From: JBCCOW01 sp039025855
GTDB taxonomy: Bacteria > Planctomycetota > Phycisphaerae > Phycisphaerales > Phycisphaeraceae
Direction: 5' to 3'
Assembly (NCBI GenBank): GCA_039025855.1
Contig: JBCCNL010000004.1
Location: forward strand, 77,008-141,007
Length of the DNA stretch: 64,000 bases
Part shown: piece after piece, positions 6,833 to 16,184 of the stretch
Layout: each line of letters opens with the position of its first letter
Numbering within the stretch: the stretch's first letter is position 1
The notes under the pieces: model-generated
What the model was told of the DNA's origin: nothing
The model's input: only the letters and a program-made list of their open reading frames with translations
Databases searched by the model: none
Made by a program: the position numbers and the translations under genes

Positions 6833-9145
6833 TCAGCCGCCGGCGTTGGGGGCAGCGGGGGGGTTGGGTTGGACGACGGCGGGGTTGGCGGTGCGGGTGT
6901 CGTTTTCGAGGTCGCGGAGGCGGGAGGCGAGCTCGGGGTTGATGTTGGTCCCGAGCATGCGGCGGAGGCCGTCGAGGAGCTTGAGGGAGTCGTCGGTGCG
7001 GTTGGCCCGGGTGTAGGCGCGGGCGGCGGCCATCATGCGTTCGACGATGGGGTCGGCGGCGGCACCGGCACGGATGCGAGGGCCGTCGTCGCTGAGCAGG
7101 CGTTGGGCGATGGCGAAGGCGTCGTCGATCTGGTTGACCTGGAGGTAAGCGTCGATCAGGCCGCGGTACGCGCGCTCCCGGGCGCGGGCCCGGAGGGTGG
7201 CGGCGTTGTCGGCGAGGACCTCGTAGTCGACGATAGCGAGGGCGGGGTTTTCAAGGACGATGCGGGTCTCGGCGCGTTCGAGGAGGAGCTCGAGGTAGCC
7301 GGGCGTGAGGGGATCGGGGCGGGGGGTGTCGCCGCGGTCGATGGCGGCGGTGAGCAGGCGGTCGCGGAGCAGGGCGAGGTCGGATCGGTTGGGGAATCGC
7401 AGGACGGTCGGCAGGACGCCCTCGGGGGGGGTGACGCGGCCGGCGACGGCGACGAGGGCACGCTCCCAAGGCTGCTGGAGGGCGCGGGCAGCGGGCCGGC
7501 TGGCGGCGAGGGTGCGGAGAGTGTCGGGGTCGTTGCCACGCTCCGTGGCGGCGTTGATCACGATGGGCTGGATGACCGGGTCATTGGCCCGCTTGGCGAG
7601 GAGCAGGAGCGAGCGGTCGGAGCCGGCCCAGGCAGCGGCGGCGGCGGCGCGGGTCTGGTCGTTGGGGCTGTCGGTCCAGCGGGCGAGGCGTTCCCAGTAG
7701 GGGTCCTTGTCGGTGATGACACGGCCGAGCAGGCGGACGGATTCGGGGCTGGGGGCGTCGTCCTCGGCGAGCAGGGACTTGATCCGCTTGGCGATGCGCT
7801 GGCGTTGTTTCGTAGAAAGCAGTTCCTGGTCGGCGGCGGCGGCGAGGGCACCGGCGGCCTCGTCGCGCAGCGGCTCGAGCAGCAGCAGCTGTTCGGCGGG
7901 GTCCACCGCGGCGGCCTTGGGCATCCGTGACATGGTCAGCAGGTAGGCCCGCAGGACGTCGGGCTCGCCCTCGCGGGCCTCGGCGAGGCGGGTCGCGATC
8001 AGGTCGGCCCCGGGGCCATCGGAGAGGTCACGCAGGAGCAACGCGGCCCGGCCGCGGACGGTCGGGGAGTCGTCGGCGAGGCGATTACGGAGGGCTTCAC
8101 GCAGCGGCTCGGCGAAGGCCTGGTCGTCGAGCAGGCGTTGCTCGGAGAGCTCGAGGGCGAGCAGGCGGATCGGCTCGAGCGGGTCGCCGAGCATGAAGGC
8201 GAGGACGGCGGGGCGGTCGGCCTTGGCGGTGGTGTTGTAGAGGGCGCGTTGGGATTGGAGGAGGCGCTGCTCCATATGCTGAAGCCGGGTGTCGTTGCCG
8301 GCACGCTGGCGGGTGAAGTTCTCGCGGAGGGTGCGTTCCCAGTCGGCGTCGGAGAGGCGGCGGGCGTCGTCCCACCAGGCGTCCCAGGCGCGGGTGTCAC
8401 GCCCGAGGTTGTTCTGTGCGGTGAGGCTGGCCAGGGCATCGAACGCGGCGACCTGCACGGCGGCGGGTTGGCCGGGTTGGATGAGTTCCATCAGGGCTTC
8501 GGCGACGGTGCGGGTGCGGGTCTGGCCGAGAGCGCGGATGAGCTTTCGGCGGTCGGTGACCGGGCGGCGGGGCTCACTGGCGAGTTCGATGACCTGGTTC
8601 TCGAGCTCGGGGTTGGTGAGCCGGCCGATGGCGTCGGCCCACTGGTCGAGGTCGCCGGGTTGGAGGCGGTCGCGTGCGGCGAGGAGGGGATCGCCGAGGG
8701 AGGCGGGGACGGGCCCGGTGTGGGTGTTGATGGACTGAATGACCGCGGTGCGGGCCTCGGCGGGGTAGTCGGCGACGAGGACGGCGATGAGGGCTTTGTC
8801 GGCGGGGTTGTTCGGATCGGTGGGGGTGTTGGCTTGGTTGAGCAGGACGCGGGCGGCGCCGACGCGTTCGCCGAGGCCGATGCCGGGCTTGGTGAGGGTG
8901 AGGAAGGCCGAGCGGGTGGGGTCGGGCAGGTCGTCGGCCTGGAGGGTGAAGGGGTCGAGGGGTTTGGGGGGGGCGGCGCAGCCGTTGAGGACTATGGGGA
9001 GGACGAGGATCAGGGCGGTGGCGAGGGCCAAGGCGGGGCGGAAAACGCCGGCTCGAACGCGGTTTTTGGGGCGCGTCGGTCCGAGAAAGCGGGCCGGACT
9101 GTGGAAGAGCCCGGCGGCCCTGAGTCGTGGGTGATCGGCTTGCAC
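6833..9145 (-). CDS. HEAT-repeat-like lipoprotein of unknown function
   Basis: About 770 residues. A hydrophobic stretch rich in Ala/Leu ends in the lipobox LNGC (Cys56 from the chosen start), followed by AAPPKPLDPF, so the mature protein is probably a lipid-anchored periplasmic or outer-membrane protein processed by LspA. The body is helical with repeated units such as VQVAAFDALASLT and SPTVRGRAALLLRDLS, resembling HEAT/armadillo scaffolds, and the C-terminal 200 residues look TPR-like. The start is uncertain. GTG at 9145 (or TTG at 9148) is the last good codon before the signal; the ATGs further upstream would overlap the divergent TPR gene. No catalytic motif is seen. Confidence 0.75.
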   Translation of the reverse strand: MQADHPRLRAAGLFHSPARFLGPTRPKNRVRAGVFRPALALATALILVLPIVLNGCAAPPKPLDPFTLQADDLPDPTRSAFLTLTKPGIGLGERVGAARVLLNQANTPTDPNNPADKALIAVLVADYPAEARTAVIQSINTHTGPVPASLGDPLLAARDRLQPGDLDQWADAIGRLTNPELENQVIELASEPRRPVTDRRKLIRALGQTRTRTVAEALMELIQPGQPAAVQVAAFDALASLTAQNNLGRDTRAWDAWWDDARRLSDADWERTLRENFTRQRAGNDTRLQHMEQRLLQSQRALYNTTAKADRPAVLAFMLGDPLEPIRLLALELSEQRLLDDQAFAEPLREALRNRLADDSPTVRGRAALLLRDLSDGPGADLIATRLAEAREGEPDVLRAYLLTMSRMPKAAAVDPAEQLLLLEPLRDEAAGALAAAADQELLSTKQRQRIAKRIKSLLAEDDAPSPESVRLLGRVITDKDPYWERLARWTDSPNDQTRAAAAAAWAGSDRSLLLLAKRANDPVIQPIVINAATERGNDPDTLRTLAASRPAARALQQPWERALVAVAGRVTPPEGVLPTVLRFPNRSDLALLRDRLLTAAIDRGDTPRPDPLTPGYLELLLERAETRIVLENPALAIVDYEVLADNAATLRARARERAYRGLIDAYLQVNQIDDAFAIAQRLLSDDGPRIRAGAAADPIVERMMAAARAYTRANRTDDSLKLLDGLRRMLGTNINPELASRLRDLENDTRTANPAVVQPNPPAAPNAGG

Positions 9146-9428
9146 CAATGCATAGTACGGGATGGTCGGGGCGGGAACGAACCCAAAAGCCCGGCGGGAC
9201 GTCTTCTTTTCGGACGCAGACACCCGAGACGACCCCGGCCGATCGGAGGAGACGCAGGGCTGAGCCAAGATGAGGCCCTGACCGAGAGGCACCTGTTCCA
9301 AGGGGGTGAAACGCGTCCTGATCACGGCCGATGTCGGCAGCAGGCAGACATCGGCTGAGCCGGTGTTGCCCTGTGTAGCCCTGCCGCCGAGCGGATTCGG
9401 TGGTGAAGCCCCCACGAGGTTGGACCGC

Positions 9429-10811
9429 ATGACGCCTTGGAACGACGCAGAAGAGAACGCCCAGTTGGCCCACGCTGCCCTTGAACGGGGGGAGTGGGAC
9501 GCGGCCATTGAGCACTTTGATCAGGCCCTGTCGGTCGACCCCGACCGGCTGTCGTGGAGGTTTGAGAAGGGCTTGGCGCTGGATGCGGTCCAGCGTTTCG
9601 ACGACGCGGTGGAGGAGTTCGAGCAGGTGTTCGAGCGGGTATCGGATGATCTGGACGTGACGCTTCGGCTGGGCGTGGGTCTGATCCGGACGGGTCAGGC
9701 GAGCCGGGCGATTGAGGTGTTGGAGCAGGCGGCGGAGCTCGACCCGGACTCTCTGGAGAGCTACGAGTACCGGATTGTCGCGTATGGCCAGCTCGGCGAT
9801 CTCGAGCAGGCCGAGCTTATGTTCTATCTCGCACAGCAGCTCGAGCCGGACAGTGCCCGCGGCTTCGACCACATGGCCCACTGCCTGGCGATCCACGGCG
9901 ATCTCGACCGGGCGGTGCACTGCTGGGAACGCTGCCTTGCGCTGGACCCGCAGCACCCTGATGTGCAGATCAGTCTCGGGCGGATCCACTGGCACCTGGG
10001 TCGGCTGCCCGCGGCCCGCAATGCGTTCCGGGACCACCTTGCATTGAGCCCGCACGATGCGGAGGCCCGGCAGGACCTCGGCGCGATCTTGCTTGAAATG
10101 AATCGGCCGCGTGAGGCGGAGCGGGAGCTGAAGCGGGCGGTCCTCGAAGACGCGGGGCTCGGTGCGGTCTGGTTGATGCTGGGTGAGTTGGCGTATCGAC
10201 GCGGCGAACTCGACGAGGCCCAGACGCGCTACACACACGCCCGGGACGCCGATGCGACGCTGCCCGCGGTGGCGCTGGGGCTGGCTCGGCTGGCGGTGGA
10301 GCGTGGCGATACGGCGGAGGCGCGACGCTGGCTCCATGTGGAGCTGCGTGTAGAAGGGCAGACCGCGGAGCAGACGCTCGAGATGGCCCGGCTGCTGGAA
10401 GACGTGGACATGCCGCACGCGGTGGTGGAGCTGCTGACGCCGTTGATCAGCGGGGAGGACGAGCTGTTGATCGAGACGCCGGCGGCGTTCTGCCGGGCGT
10501 TGGTGCTGCGGGCTGAGGCGCTGCGGCGTCTGGGCGAATCCGAGGCGGCCGAGCGGGAGCTTCGGCTGGCGCGGCGGCTGGAGCCGACCGGGCCGGCAGT
10601 GCTGCCTTTGATGCGGCTTCTGCTGGAGAGCGGGTGCTGGTCCCGGGCGTTGGTGGTGGCACAGTCGGCGCTGCGCCGGGTTGAGACGGAAGACTCCGTA
10701 CACACCGAAGGCCAGGCGTTGGCGGAGGCGCTGGAGGCCGGCTGGCGTGAGGCGTGGCGGGAGCATCGGCGGGCCCGGCGGACGCGGCGGTGGGCGCGGT
10801 TGCATCGTTGA
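9429..10811 (+). CDS. TPR-repeat protein
   Basis: 460 residues made almost entirely of tetratricopeptide repeats, roughly ten 34-residue units. Clear examples start NAQLAHAALERGEWDAAIEHFDQALSV near residue 10, RFEKGLALDAVQRFDDAVEEF, and DHMAHCLAIHGDLDRAVHCWE. The repeats predict a protein-interaction scaffold in the cytoplasm; no signal peptide or enzymatic domain is seen. The final 15 residues are Arg-rich. The ATG at 9429 begins the first repeat; a start 41 codons earlier would run into divergent promoter sequence. It is divergent from the HEAT lipoprotein and lies 65 bp upstream of pssA on the same strand. Confidence 0.82.
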   Translation: MTPWNDAEENAQLAHAALERGEWDAAIEHFDQALSVDPDRLSWRFEKGLALDAVQRFDDAVEEFEQVFERVSDDLDVTLRLGVGLIRTGQASRAIEVLEQAAELDPDSLESYEYRIVAYGQLGDLEQAELMFYLAQQLEPDSARGFDHMAHCLAIHGDLDRAVHCWERCLALDPQHPDVQISLGRIHWHLGRLPAARNAFRDHLALSPHDAEARQDLGAILLEMNRPREAERELKRAVLEDAGLGAVWLMLGELAYRRGELDEAQTRYTHARDADATLPAVALGLARLAVERGDTAEARRWLHVELRVEGQTAEQTLEMARLLEDVDMPHAVVELLTPLISGEDELLIETPAAFCRALVLRAEALRRLGESEAAERELRLARRLEPTGPAVLPLMRLLLESGCWSRALVVAQSALRRVETEDSVHTEGQALAEALEAGWREAWREHRRARRTRRWARLHR

Positions 10812-10876
10812 GCCGGGTCAACCATCGTGGCACCATGCAGCACTTGAAATCCTGGGCCAGCGATTAAGATGTGCCG

Positions 10877-11803
10877 ATGCGCGACCTCTTAGCGATCACG
10901 CCTTCGTCGGCCGGCTCACCGCCCAAGGCCGCCCCTGTGGACACCGGGTCGGAGTCGCCCGACCCGCGCCGGCCCAAGCTACGCCGCACCAAGTCGCTGT
11001 TGCCCACGCTCTTCACGCTCGGCAACCTGCTCTGCGGGTTCGTCGCTGTGTTTATGGCCTCGCGTCCAGCTGACGCGGCGATGCCGATGGGTTGGTCGCC
11101 GCTCGTGTTTGCGGCCTTGTTCATCTTCCTGGGCATGCTCTGCGACGCGCTGGACGGTCGCGTGGCTCGGCTGACCGGCTCGACCTCTGAGCTTGGTGAG
11201 CAACTCGATTCCATGGCTGACATGGTCAGCTTCGGGGTCGCCCCGGCGTTCATGCTGATTCAGCTCGGCGACATCGGCGTGCCGTTCTTCGGCATCGGCG
11301 GCACCATCGATCAGACGTTCGACCGCGCCGCGTTCGGCGTTGCCCTGATCTACGTCTCTTGTGCCGCACTACGCCTGGCCCGGTTCAACGTTGAGCTGGT
11401 CGAAGACGACGACCACCACGGGTTCTCCGGTCTGCCCACACCCGCCGCCGCCGGGACCGTCGCGTCGCTGATCGTCCTCCATGAACACCTGCTGTTCAAT
11501 CAAGCGCCACCCACCAGCTTCGCCGTCGGGTCGGCGGCGCTGGGCATGCTCCTGGTTACCCTGGTCGCCGGGCTCGCGATGGTGTCACGCCTGCCCTATG
11601 GCCACCTGCTCAACCGATACCTCGGCGACGGCCTAGGCACCGGACGCATCGCACTACTCCTGACGATCGTCTTCCTGGCCTTTATCAAGATCCAGTACAC
11701 CCTCGCCGCAGGGTTCGTGATCTACGCCCTGTCTGGCCCCGCTCTAGCCCTGTATCACCGGTGGCGTCCGCCGACGCCCGATGCTTCGACACACGTTGAC
11801 TGA
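10877..11803 (+). CDS. pssA: CDP-diacylglycerol--serine O-phosphatidyltransferase
   Basis: Integral membrane enzyme forming phosphatidylserine, the precursor of phosphatidylethanolamine. The CDP-alcohol phosphotransferase motif is complete: DALDGRVARLTGSTSELGEQ continuing into LDSMADMVSFG, around residue 90. About eight hydrophobic segments follow a 35-residue basic, Pro-rich N-terminus. The length of 308 residues suits the Bacillus-type PssA rather than the soluble E. coli type. ATG at 10877 is chosen; an in-frame GTG at 10871 is possible, and no clear Shine-Dalgarno favours either. A phosphatidylserine decarboxylase gene, usually adjacent, is not in the window. Confidence 0.9.
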   Translation: MRDLLAITPSSAGSPPKAAPVDTGSESPDPRRPKLRRTKSLLPTLFTLGNLLCGFVAVFMASRPADAAMPMGWSPLVFAALFIFLGMLCDALDGRVARLTGSTSELGEQLDSMADMVSFGVAPAFMLIQLGDIGVPFFGIGGTIDQTFDRAAFGVALIYVSCAALRLARFNVELVEDDDHHGFSGLPTPAAAGTVASLIVLHEHLLFNQAPPTSFAVGSAALGMLLVTLVAGLAMVSRLPYGHLLNRYLGDGLGTGRIALLLTIVFLAFIKIQYTLAAGFVIYALSGPALALYHRWRPPTPDASTHVD

Positions 11804-11804
11804 T

Positions 11805-12119
11805 TCAATCGGCAAGGTTGCGTATCGCGTCGATCCCCGCCGCCGAGTCTTCCCCCCAGTCCCGCTCACGCCGGCTCATGAGGTAGGCCACGGTCTGGTC
11901 GATCAGTTCTTGTTTCGCCGGGATGTTGAACCGCTCGCCGCAGTGGTTGCACTTGGCCCGGCGGTTCGCCGCGGTCAGCGGGACCCGCAATACCTCGCCG
12001 CAGCAGGGGCACGCCGTCGCGGCATCCGCCTTGTCGTATAGCAGGGACACAGCCTCGCTCCTCTCCGGGTGACGCTCGGGGTCCGCCACGCGCCGATGCG
12101 TGCCGGGAGCGAACCTCAT
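11805..12119 (-). CDS. Small MJ0042-type zinc-ribbon protein
   Basis: A 104-residue protein with a zinc ribbon ACPCCGEVLRVPLTAANRRAKC then NHCGERFNIP: two CxxC knuckles 16 residues apart, the MJ0042 pattern common in planctomycetes and myxobacteria. In the longer form the ribbon is near residues 36-66, and a helical tail follows with a conserved-looking LIDQTVAYLMSR. An internal GTG at 12050 would give an 81-residue protein starting just before the ribbon; the first 23 residues look unlike a conserved region, so the shorter form may be real. It is convergent with pssA, with stop codons 1 bp apart. Confidence 0.7.
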   Translation of the reverse strand: MRFAPGTHRRVADPERHPERSEAVSLLYDKADAATACPCCGEVLRVPLTAANRRAKCNHCGERFNIPAKQELIDQTVAYLMSRRERDWGEDSAAGIDAIRNLAD

Positions 12120-12457
12120 CCCGTCCAGAGTGGCTCACGCCGTTGCCTGCAGCCAGCTAAACCCCGCCGCTGCCCACAGATGCCCCGTCGCGAGCCCGCA
12201 CAACCCCTACAACCCGAACCACCTCTGATCTGCCGTAAACCACGCAAAACCCTTGCGGGCCGCCGCCGGCCTTGCTAATCTGCGGGGCTCGCTCAGCCGG
12301 GCAAACGCAGCCGTTGCGTGCCCGACCTAAAACCCTTCCGATTATCCGGAAAAACCATTCGAAGCCGGCCCCACCTGCCCGTTCCGTCGCGTTGCTGAGC
12401 CGCTGGAACACCCGGTCAAACGACCAGGCCGAGCCGAGAAGACACGGAGTTCACATC
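12120..12457. other. 338-bp intergenic region upstream of metY
   Basis: Divergent spacer between the zinc-ribbon gene and metY. A weak promoter candidate for metY is TTGCGG (12253-12258), a 17-bp gap, then TAATCT (12276-12281), which would leave a leader of about 170 nt. The leader holds small hairpins (ACGCA/TGCGT near 12305-12320; TTCCG/CGGAA at 12336-12351). I looked for SAM-I, SAM-II and SAH riboswitch consensus blocks because of the methionine genes downstream and did not see them. Confidence 0.4.
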
Positions 12458-13780
12458 ATGTCCGACGCCCCCTCCCTCCGACCGGGAACCGTTGCCCTCC
12501 ACGGTGGCCAGGAGCCCGACCCCACGACCAACTCGCGGGCCGTGCCCATCTACGCCACCACCAGCTACGTGTTCGATTCCACCGACCACGCCGCCAACCT
12601 CTTTGGCCTCGCCGAGTTCGGCAACATCTACACCCGGCTGATGAACCCCACCAATGACGTCCTCGAGAAGCGCCTCGCCGCCCTCGACGGCGGCGCCACC
12701 GGCCTCGCCTTCGCCTCCGGCCAAGCCGCCATCACCGCCTCAATCCTCACCATCGCCCACGCCGGCCAGAACATCGTCTCCTGCACCTCGCTCTACGGCG
12801 GCACCTGGACCCTCTTCACCCAGACCTTCAAGCAGCTCGGCATCGAGGTCCGGTTCTTCGACGCCGACAAGCCCGAAGAGATCCACGGCCTCGTCGATGA
12901 GAACACCCGCCTCGTCTACATGGAGTCCATCGGCAACCCCGCCCTCGGCGTCCCCGACTTCAAGGCCATCGCCGACGCCGCCCACTCCGCGCCCCACGGT
13001 GCGATCCCCGTCATCTGTGACAACACCACGATGACCCCCATGCTCCTCAAGCCCATCGAGCACGGCATCGACATCGTCGTCTACTCCACCACCAAGTTCA
13101 TCGGCGGCCACGGCACGCACATCGGCGGTGCCATCGTCGACTCCGGCAACTTCAAGTGGGCCGACCAGCCCGAGAAGTGGCCCGAGTTCTGCGGACCGTC
13201 TCCCAGCTACCACGGTGCCGTCTTCGAAGAGCACCTCCGTGGCATCGGCAACATCGCCTACAACGTACACATCCGCACCCACTGGCTCCGCGACACCGGC
13301 GCGACCATGTCGCCCTTCGCCGCGTTCCTGTTCCTGCAAGGCCTCGAAACCCTGCACCTCCGCATGCCCCGCCACTGCGAGAACGCCCTGGCCGTCGCCA
13401 AGTTCCTCGAACTCCACGACGCCGTCGAGTGGGTCAACTACCCCGGGCTCGAATCCCACGAGGACCACGCCCACGCCAACACCTACCTGCCCAACGGCTG
13501 CGGCGCCATCCTCGGCTTCGGCATCCGCGGTGGTGCTGAGGCCGGCAAGAAGTTCATCGAGTCCTGCAAGCTCTGCTCGCACCTCGCGAACATCGGCGAC
13601 GCCAAGACCCTGGTCATCCATCCCGCGACGACCACGCACTCCCAGCTCTCCGAAGACGAACAGAAACGCACCGGCGTCTCCCCCGAGTACGTCCGCGTCT
13701 CGGTCGGCATTGAGGACGTGCAGGACATCATCGACGACCTGTCCCAGGCCCTCGAAGTCGCCGCCACCGCCGCGGTGTGA
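12458..13780 (+). CDS. metY: O-acetylhomoserine sulfhydrylase / aminocarboxypropyltransferase
   Basis: PLP enzyme of the Cys/Met metabolism family that forms homocysteine from O-acetylhomoserine and sulfide. It has 440 residues, the long MetY size. Features are the N-terminal TVALHGGQEPDPTTNSRAVP, the PLP-stacking region FASGQAAI, the phosphate loop and the Schiff-base lysine in VVYSTTKFIGGHG (about residue 210), and the C-terminal SVGIEDVQDIIDDL. The ATG at 12458 starts at the conserved N-terminus; the longer frame upstream is unsupported. Its TGA overlaps a possible GTG of the next gene, and metXW follows, so this is a direct-sulfhydrylation methionine operon: MetX makes O-acetylhomoserine, which MetY uses. 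Confidence 0.94.
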   Translation: MSDAPSLRPGTVALHGGQEPDPTTNSRAVPIYATTSYVFDSTDHAANLFGLAEFGNIYTRLMNPTNDVLEKRLAALDGGATGLAFASGQAAITASILTIAHAGQNIVSCTSLYGGTWTLFTQTFKQLGIEVRFFDADKPEEIHGLVDENTRLVYMESIGNPALGVPDFKAIADAAHSAPHGAIPVICDNTTMTPMLLKPIEHGIDIVVYSTTKFIGGHGTHIGGAIVDSGNFKWADQPEKWPEFCGPSPSYHGAVFEEHLRGIGNIAYNVHIRTHWLRDTGATMSPFAAFLFLQGLETLHLRMPRHCENALAVAKFLELHDAVEWVNYPGLESHEDHAHANTYLPNGCGAILGFGIRGGAEAGKKFIESCKLCSHLANIGDAKTLVIHPATTTHSQLSEDEQKRTGVSPEYVRVSVGIEDVQDIIDDLSQALEVAATAAV

Positions 13781-13797
13781 TAAGTCTATCGCTCGAT

Positions 13798-14346
13798 ATG
13801 TCTTCACACCGTGCAGACCCTAGGTCTTCCTGCCGTCTGAAAACGACGGCACAGGTTGACGAGCTGCGCTGCTATTGGCTTGGCCCTTCGCATCGCGGTT
13901 GGGCGTCGGGCTTTGTGATGCTTTTATTGGCGATTACCTGTTGGTTGCTCGTATCGCGATGGCATTCGTCAGGCTCGGCAGATGACCAAGGATGGCTACT
14001 GCTTTGCTTTATGGCAGCAGTGATCGTTGTCGCTACGCGATACGCCCTGGGCGTAACGGTGCTGAGATATGACGGGCACAGCCTGGAAATCAGACGCGGA
14101 CCTCTAATGTGGCCACGCCGATTCTTGATCCCACCCAATGAGATCGGTCAGCCCAAGCTGAAGATGCAACGTAGCTACAACGACGACGAGTACGCACGTG
14201 GCGGTGAATCAATGCTGTATTCGGTTTTCCTTACACGCCATGGCCGTAGGCCTGTCTGGATCATCCGTCACCAGCCTTCTTGGGCCTCAGCCCAGTCAAC
14301 CATCAAGTCGATCGAAGCATTCTTCAAACAAGTTGGTATCCGATGA
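13798..14346 (+). CDS. Small two-TM membrane protein of unknown function in the met operon
   Basis: A 182-residue protein not recognised by family. It has two transmembrane helices (about residues 36-54 and 65-84), then a soluble C-terminal half with beta-strand-like VTVLRYDGHSLEIRRGPLMWP and FLIPPNEIGQ, reminiscent of bacterial PH-like membrane-anchored domains. Codon use is visibly less GC-biased than in metY or metX, which suggests later acquisition. ATG at 13798 is chosen; an in-frame GTG at 13777 overlaps the metY stop. Its own TGA overlaps the metX start (ATGA at 14343-14346), implying translational coupling. A direct role in methionine synthesis is not indicated by sequence. Confidence 0.7.
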   Translation: MSSHRADPRSSCRLKTTAQVDELRCYWLGPSHRGWASGFVMLLLAITCWLLVSRWHSSGSADDQGWLLLCFMAAVIVVATRYALGVTVLRYDGHSLEIRRGPLMWPRRFLIPPNEIGQPKLKMQRSYNDDEYARGGESMLYSVFLTRHGRRPVWIIRHQPSWASAQSTIKSIEAFFKQVGIR

Positions 14347-16103
14347 GTGCCGCTGACTCTTTCGCCAACTCCGATGACCGACGAAGCGGCGATCGGCTCG
14401 AGCATTTGTATCAAGCAGATTTCGATGACGCGTTACCGCTGGAGTTGGGCAATGAACTGCCCGGCATCCGGTGCGCGTACGAAACTTGGGGCACGCTCGA
14501 CGAGAACTCAAGTAACGCGGTCTTGATCTGCCACGCCATCTCCGGCGACTCCCACGTCACCCGCCATCACAAAGACGACCTCCCCGGCTGGTGGGAGGAC
14601 CTTGTCGGCCCCGGCAAGGCGATCGATACCGACCGCTTTTTTGTCATCTGTCCCAATGTCCTCGGCGGCTGCCGCGGCACCACCGGGCCCGGCTCAATCA
14701 ACCCCGACACGAATCAGCCCTACGGCACCGCGTTCCCCGACATCACGATCGCCGATATGGTCGAGGTCCAACGCCGGCTCCTTGATCACCTCAAAATCGA
14801 CACCCTCCACGCCGTCGTCGGCGGCAGCCTCGGCGGACATCAAGCCCTGACCTGGGCGACCCGCTTCCCCGACCGCGTCAAGACCTGCATCGCCGTCGCC
14901 ACTTCGCCTCGGCTGACTTCTCAGGCCCTCGCTTTCGATGTCATCGCTCGCAACGCCATCCAGCGCGACCCCGACTTCCACGATGGCCAGTACTACGACC
15001 AGCCGACCAAGCCCGACGTCGGGCTCGCCATCGCCCGCATGCTCGGCCACATCACCTACCTCTCCTCCGAGGCGATGGACGCCAAGTTCGACCCCGACCG
15101 CCACTCCCCCCGCGAGATCGCCACCGCCTTCGAGAAACGCTTCAGCGTCGGCTCTTACCTCGCCCACCAGGGCCAGAAGTTCACGCAGCGTTTTGACGCC
15201 AACAGCTACGTGACGATCTCGACCGCCATGGACCTGTTCGATCTCGGCCGAAACCACGCCCAGCGTGTGGAGACCTTCGCGCCAACGATCTGCGACTTCC
15301 TCGTGGTCAGCTTCTCGAGCGACTGGCTGTTCCCGCCGAATCAGTCGCGTGATCTGGTTAACGCTCTCACGGCCCAGGACAAGCCGGTGACCTACACCGA
15401 GATCACCAGCGACGCCGGGCACGACGCGTTCCTGCTGCCACACGAGATCAGCCTTTACGCGCCGCTTGTCGCCGCGAAGCTCGGGCAGACCGACCCGGCC
15501 TCACCCACGCTCCGATCCGACGACGAGCTGGTCCTTGAGCTGATCCCCGGCGGCAGCAGCGTGCTCGACCTGGGCTGCGGCTCGGGCCGACTCCTCGCGG
15601 CGCTTCGTGACCGCGGCCACGAGCAGCTCGTCGGCGTGGAGGTGGCGCAGGACCGCCTGATCCACGCCGTTGGCCGAGGCCTCGACGTGATCGACTACGA
15701 CCTCAACCGTGGCCTGCCTGCGTTTACCGATCAGCAGTTCGACGTGGTGGTGCTCTCCGCGACGCTGCAGGCCATCGAAGACATCGAGACGCTGTTCGAC
15801 GAGATGCTCCGTGTGGGTCGGCGGGTGATCCTGGGCTTCCCCAACTTCGCCCACAAGGCGATGCGGGACGACTACCTCGAGCGGGGCCGATCGCCGCGGG
15901 CGCCCGGGGCTTACGACTTTGCCTGGTACAACACGCCCAACCGCCGGTTCCCGAGCATCGCCGACGTGGAAGACCTCTGCCGGGACAAGGGGGTCACGGT
16001 GCACGAGGCGGTGTATCTGGACTCCTCGACGGGGCAGCGGATTTCGCCGGACGGCGAGCCGAACCTGAACGCCGATACGGCCGTCCTTGTACTAAGCCGC
16101 TGA
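14343..16103 (+). CDS. metX: Homoserine O-acetyltransferase fused to MetW
   Basis: A 586-residue two-domain fusion. Residues 1-about 385 are MetX, an alpha/beta hydrolase that acetylates homoserine. It has the nucleophile elbow GGSLGGHQAL (Ser162), the oxyanion region AISGDSH, and the catalytic Asp/His near SSDWLFPP and DAGHDAFLLP. Residues about 395-586 are MetW, a class-I methyltransferase-like fold with VLDLGCGSGRLL, GVEVAQDRL, the characteristic FPNFAH.AMR.DYLERGRSP and AYDFAWYNTPN, and DRG/DKG helices. In proteobacteria metX and metW are adjacent separate genes and MetW supports MetX activity. Here they share one chain with no stop or frameshift between. The ATG overlaps the preceding TGA. 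Confidence 0.93.
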   Translation: MSAADSFANSDDRRSGDRLEHLYQADFDDALPLELGNELPGIRCAYETWGTLDENSSNAVLICHAISGDSHVTRHHKDDLPGWWEDLVGPGKAIDTDRFFVICPNVLGGCRGTTGPGSINPDTNQPYGTAFPDITIADMVEVQRRLLDHLKIDTLHAVVGGSLGGHQALTWATRFPDRVKTCIAVATSPRLTSQALAFDVIARNAIQRDPDFHDGQYYDQPTKPDVGLAIARMLGHITYLSSEAMDAKFDPDRHSPREIATAFEKRFSVGSYLAHQGQKFTQRFDANSYVTISTAMDLFDLGRNHAQRVETFAPTICDFLVVSFSSDWLFPPNQSRDLVNALTAQDKPVTYTEITSDAGHDAFLLPHEISLYAPLVAAKLGQTDPASPTLRSDDELVLELIPGGSSVLDLGCGSGRLLAALRDRGHEQLVGVEVAQDRLIHAVGRGLDVIDYDLNRGLPAFTDQQFDVVVLSATLQAIEDIETLFDEMLRVGRRVILGFPNFAHKAMRDDYLERGRSPRAPGAYDFAWYNTPNRRFPSIADVEDLCRDKGVTVHEAVYLDSSTGQRISPDGEPNLNADTAVLVLSR

Positions 16104-16184
16104 AACGGGCCTCGACCCCGGGCCGATCATGGGTACCATGGAGGAGCCTGTATCCAATCCACCTCCAAAGAAGGAGTTTTCGCG

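Noticed and set aside
8574..10805. 743-residue minus-strand open frame
   Set aside because: Runs through both the TPR gene (antisense) and the HEAT lipoprotein in another frame; His/Arg/Pro-rich shadow.
12120..12457. SAM or SAH riboswitch before metY
   Set aside because: Expected from gene context, but none of the conserved sequence blocks of SAM-I, SAM-II or SAH classes was visible.
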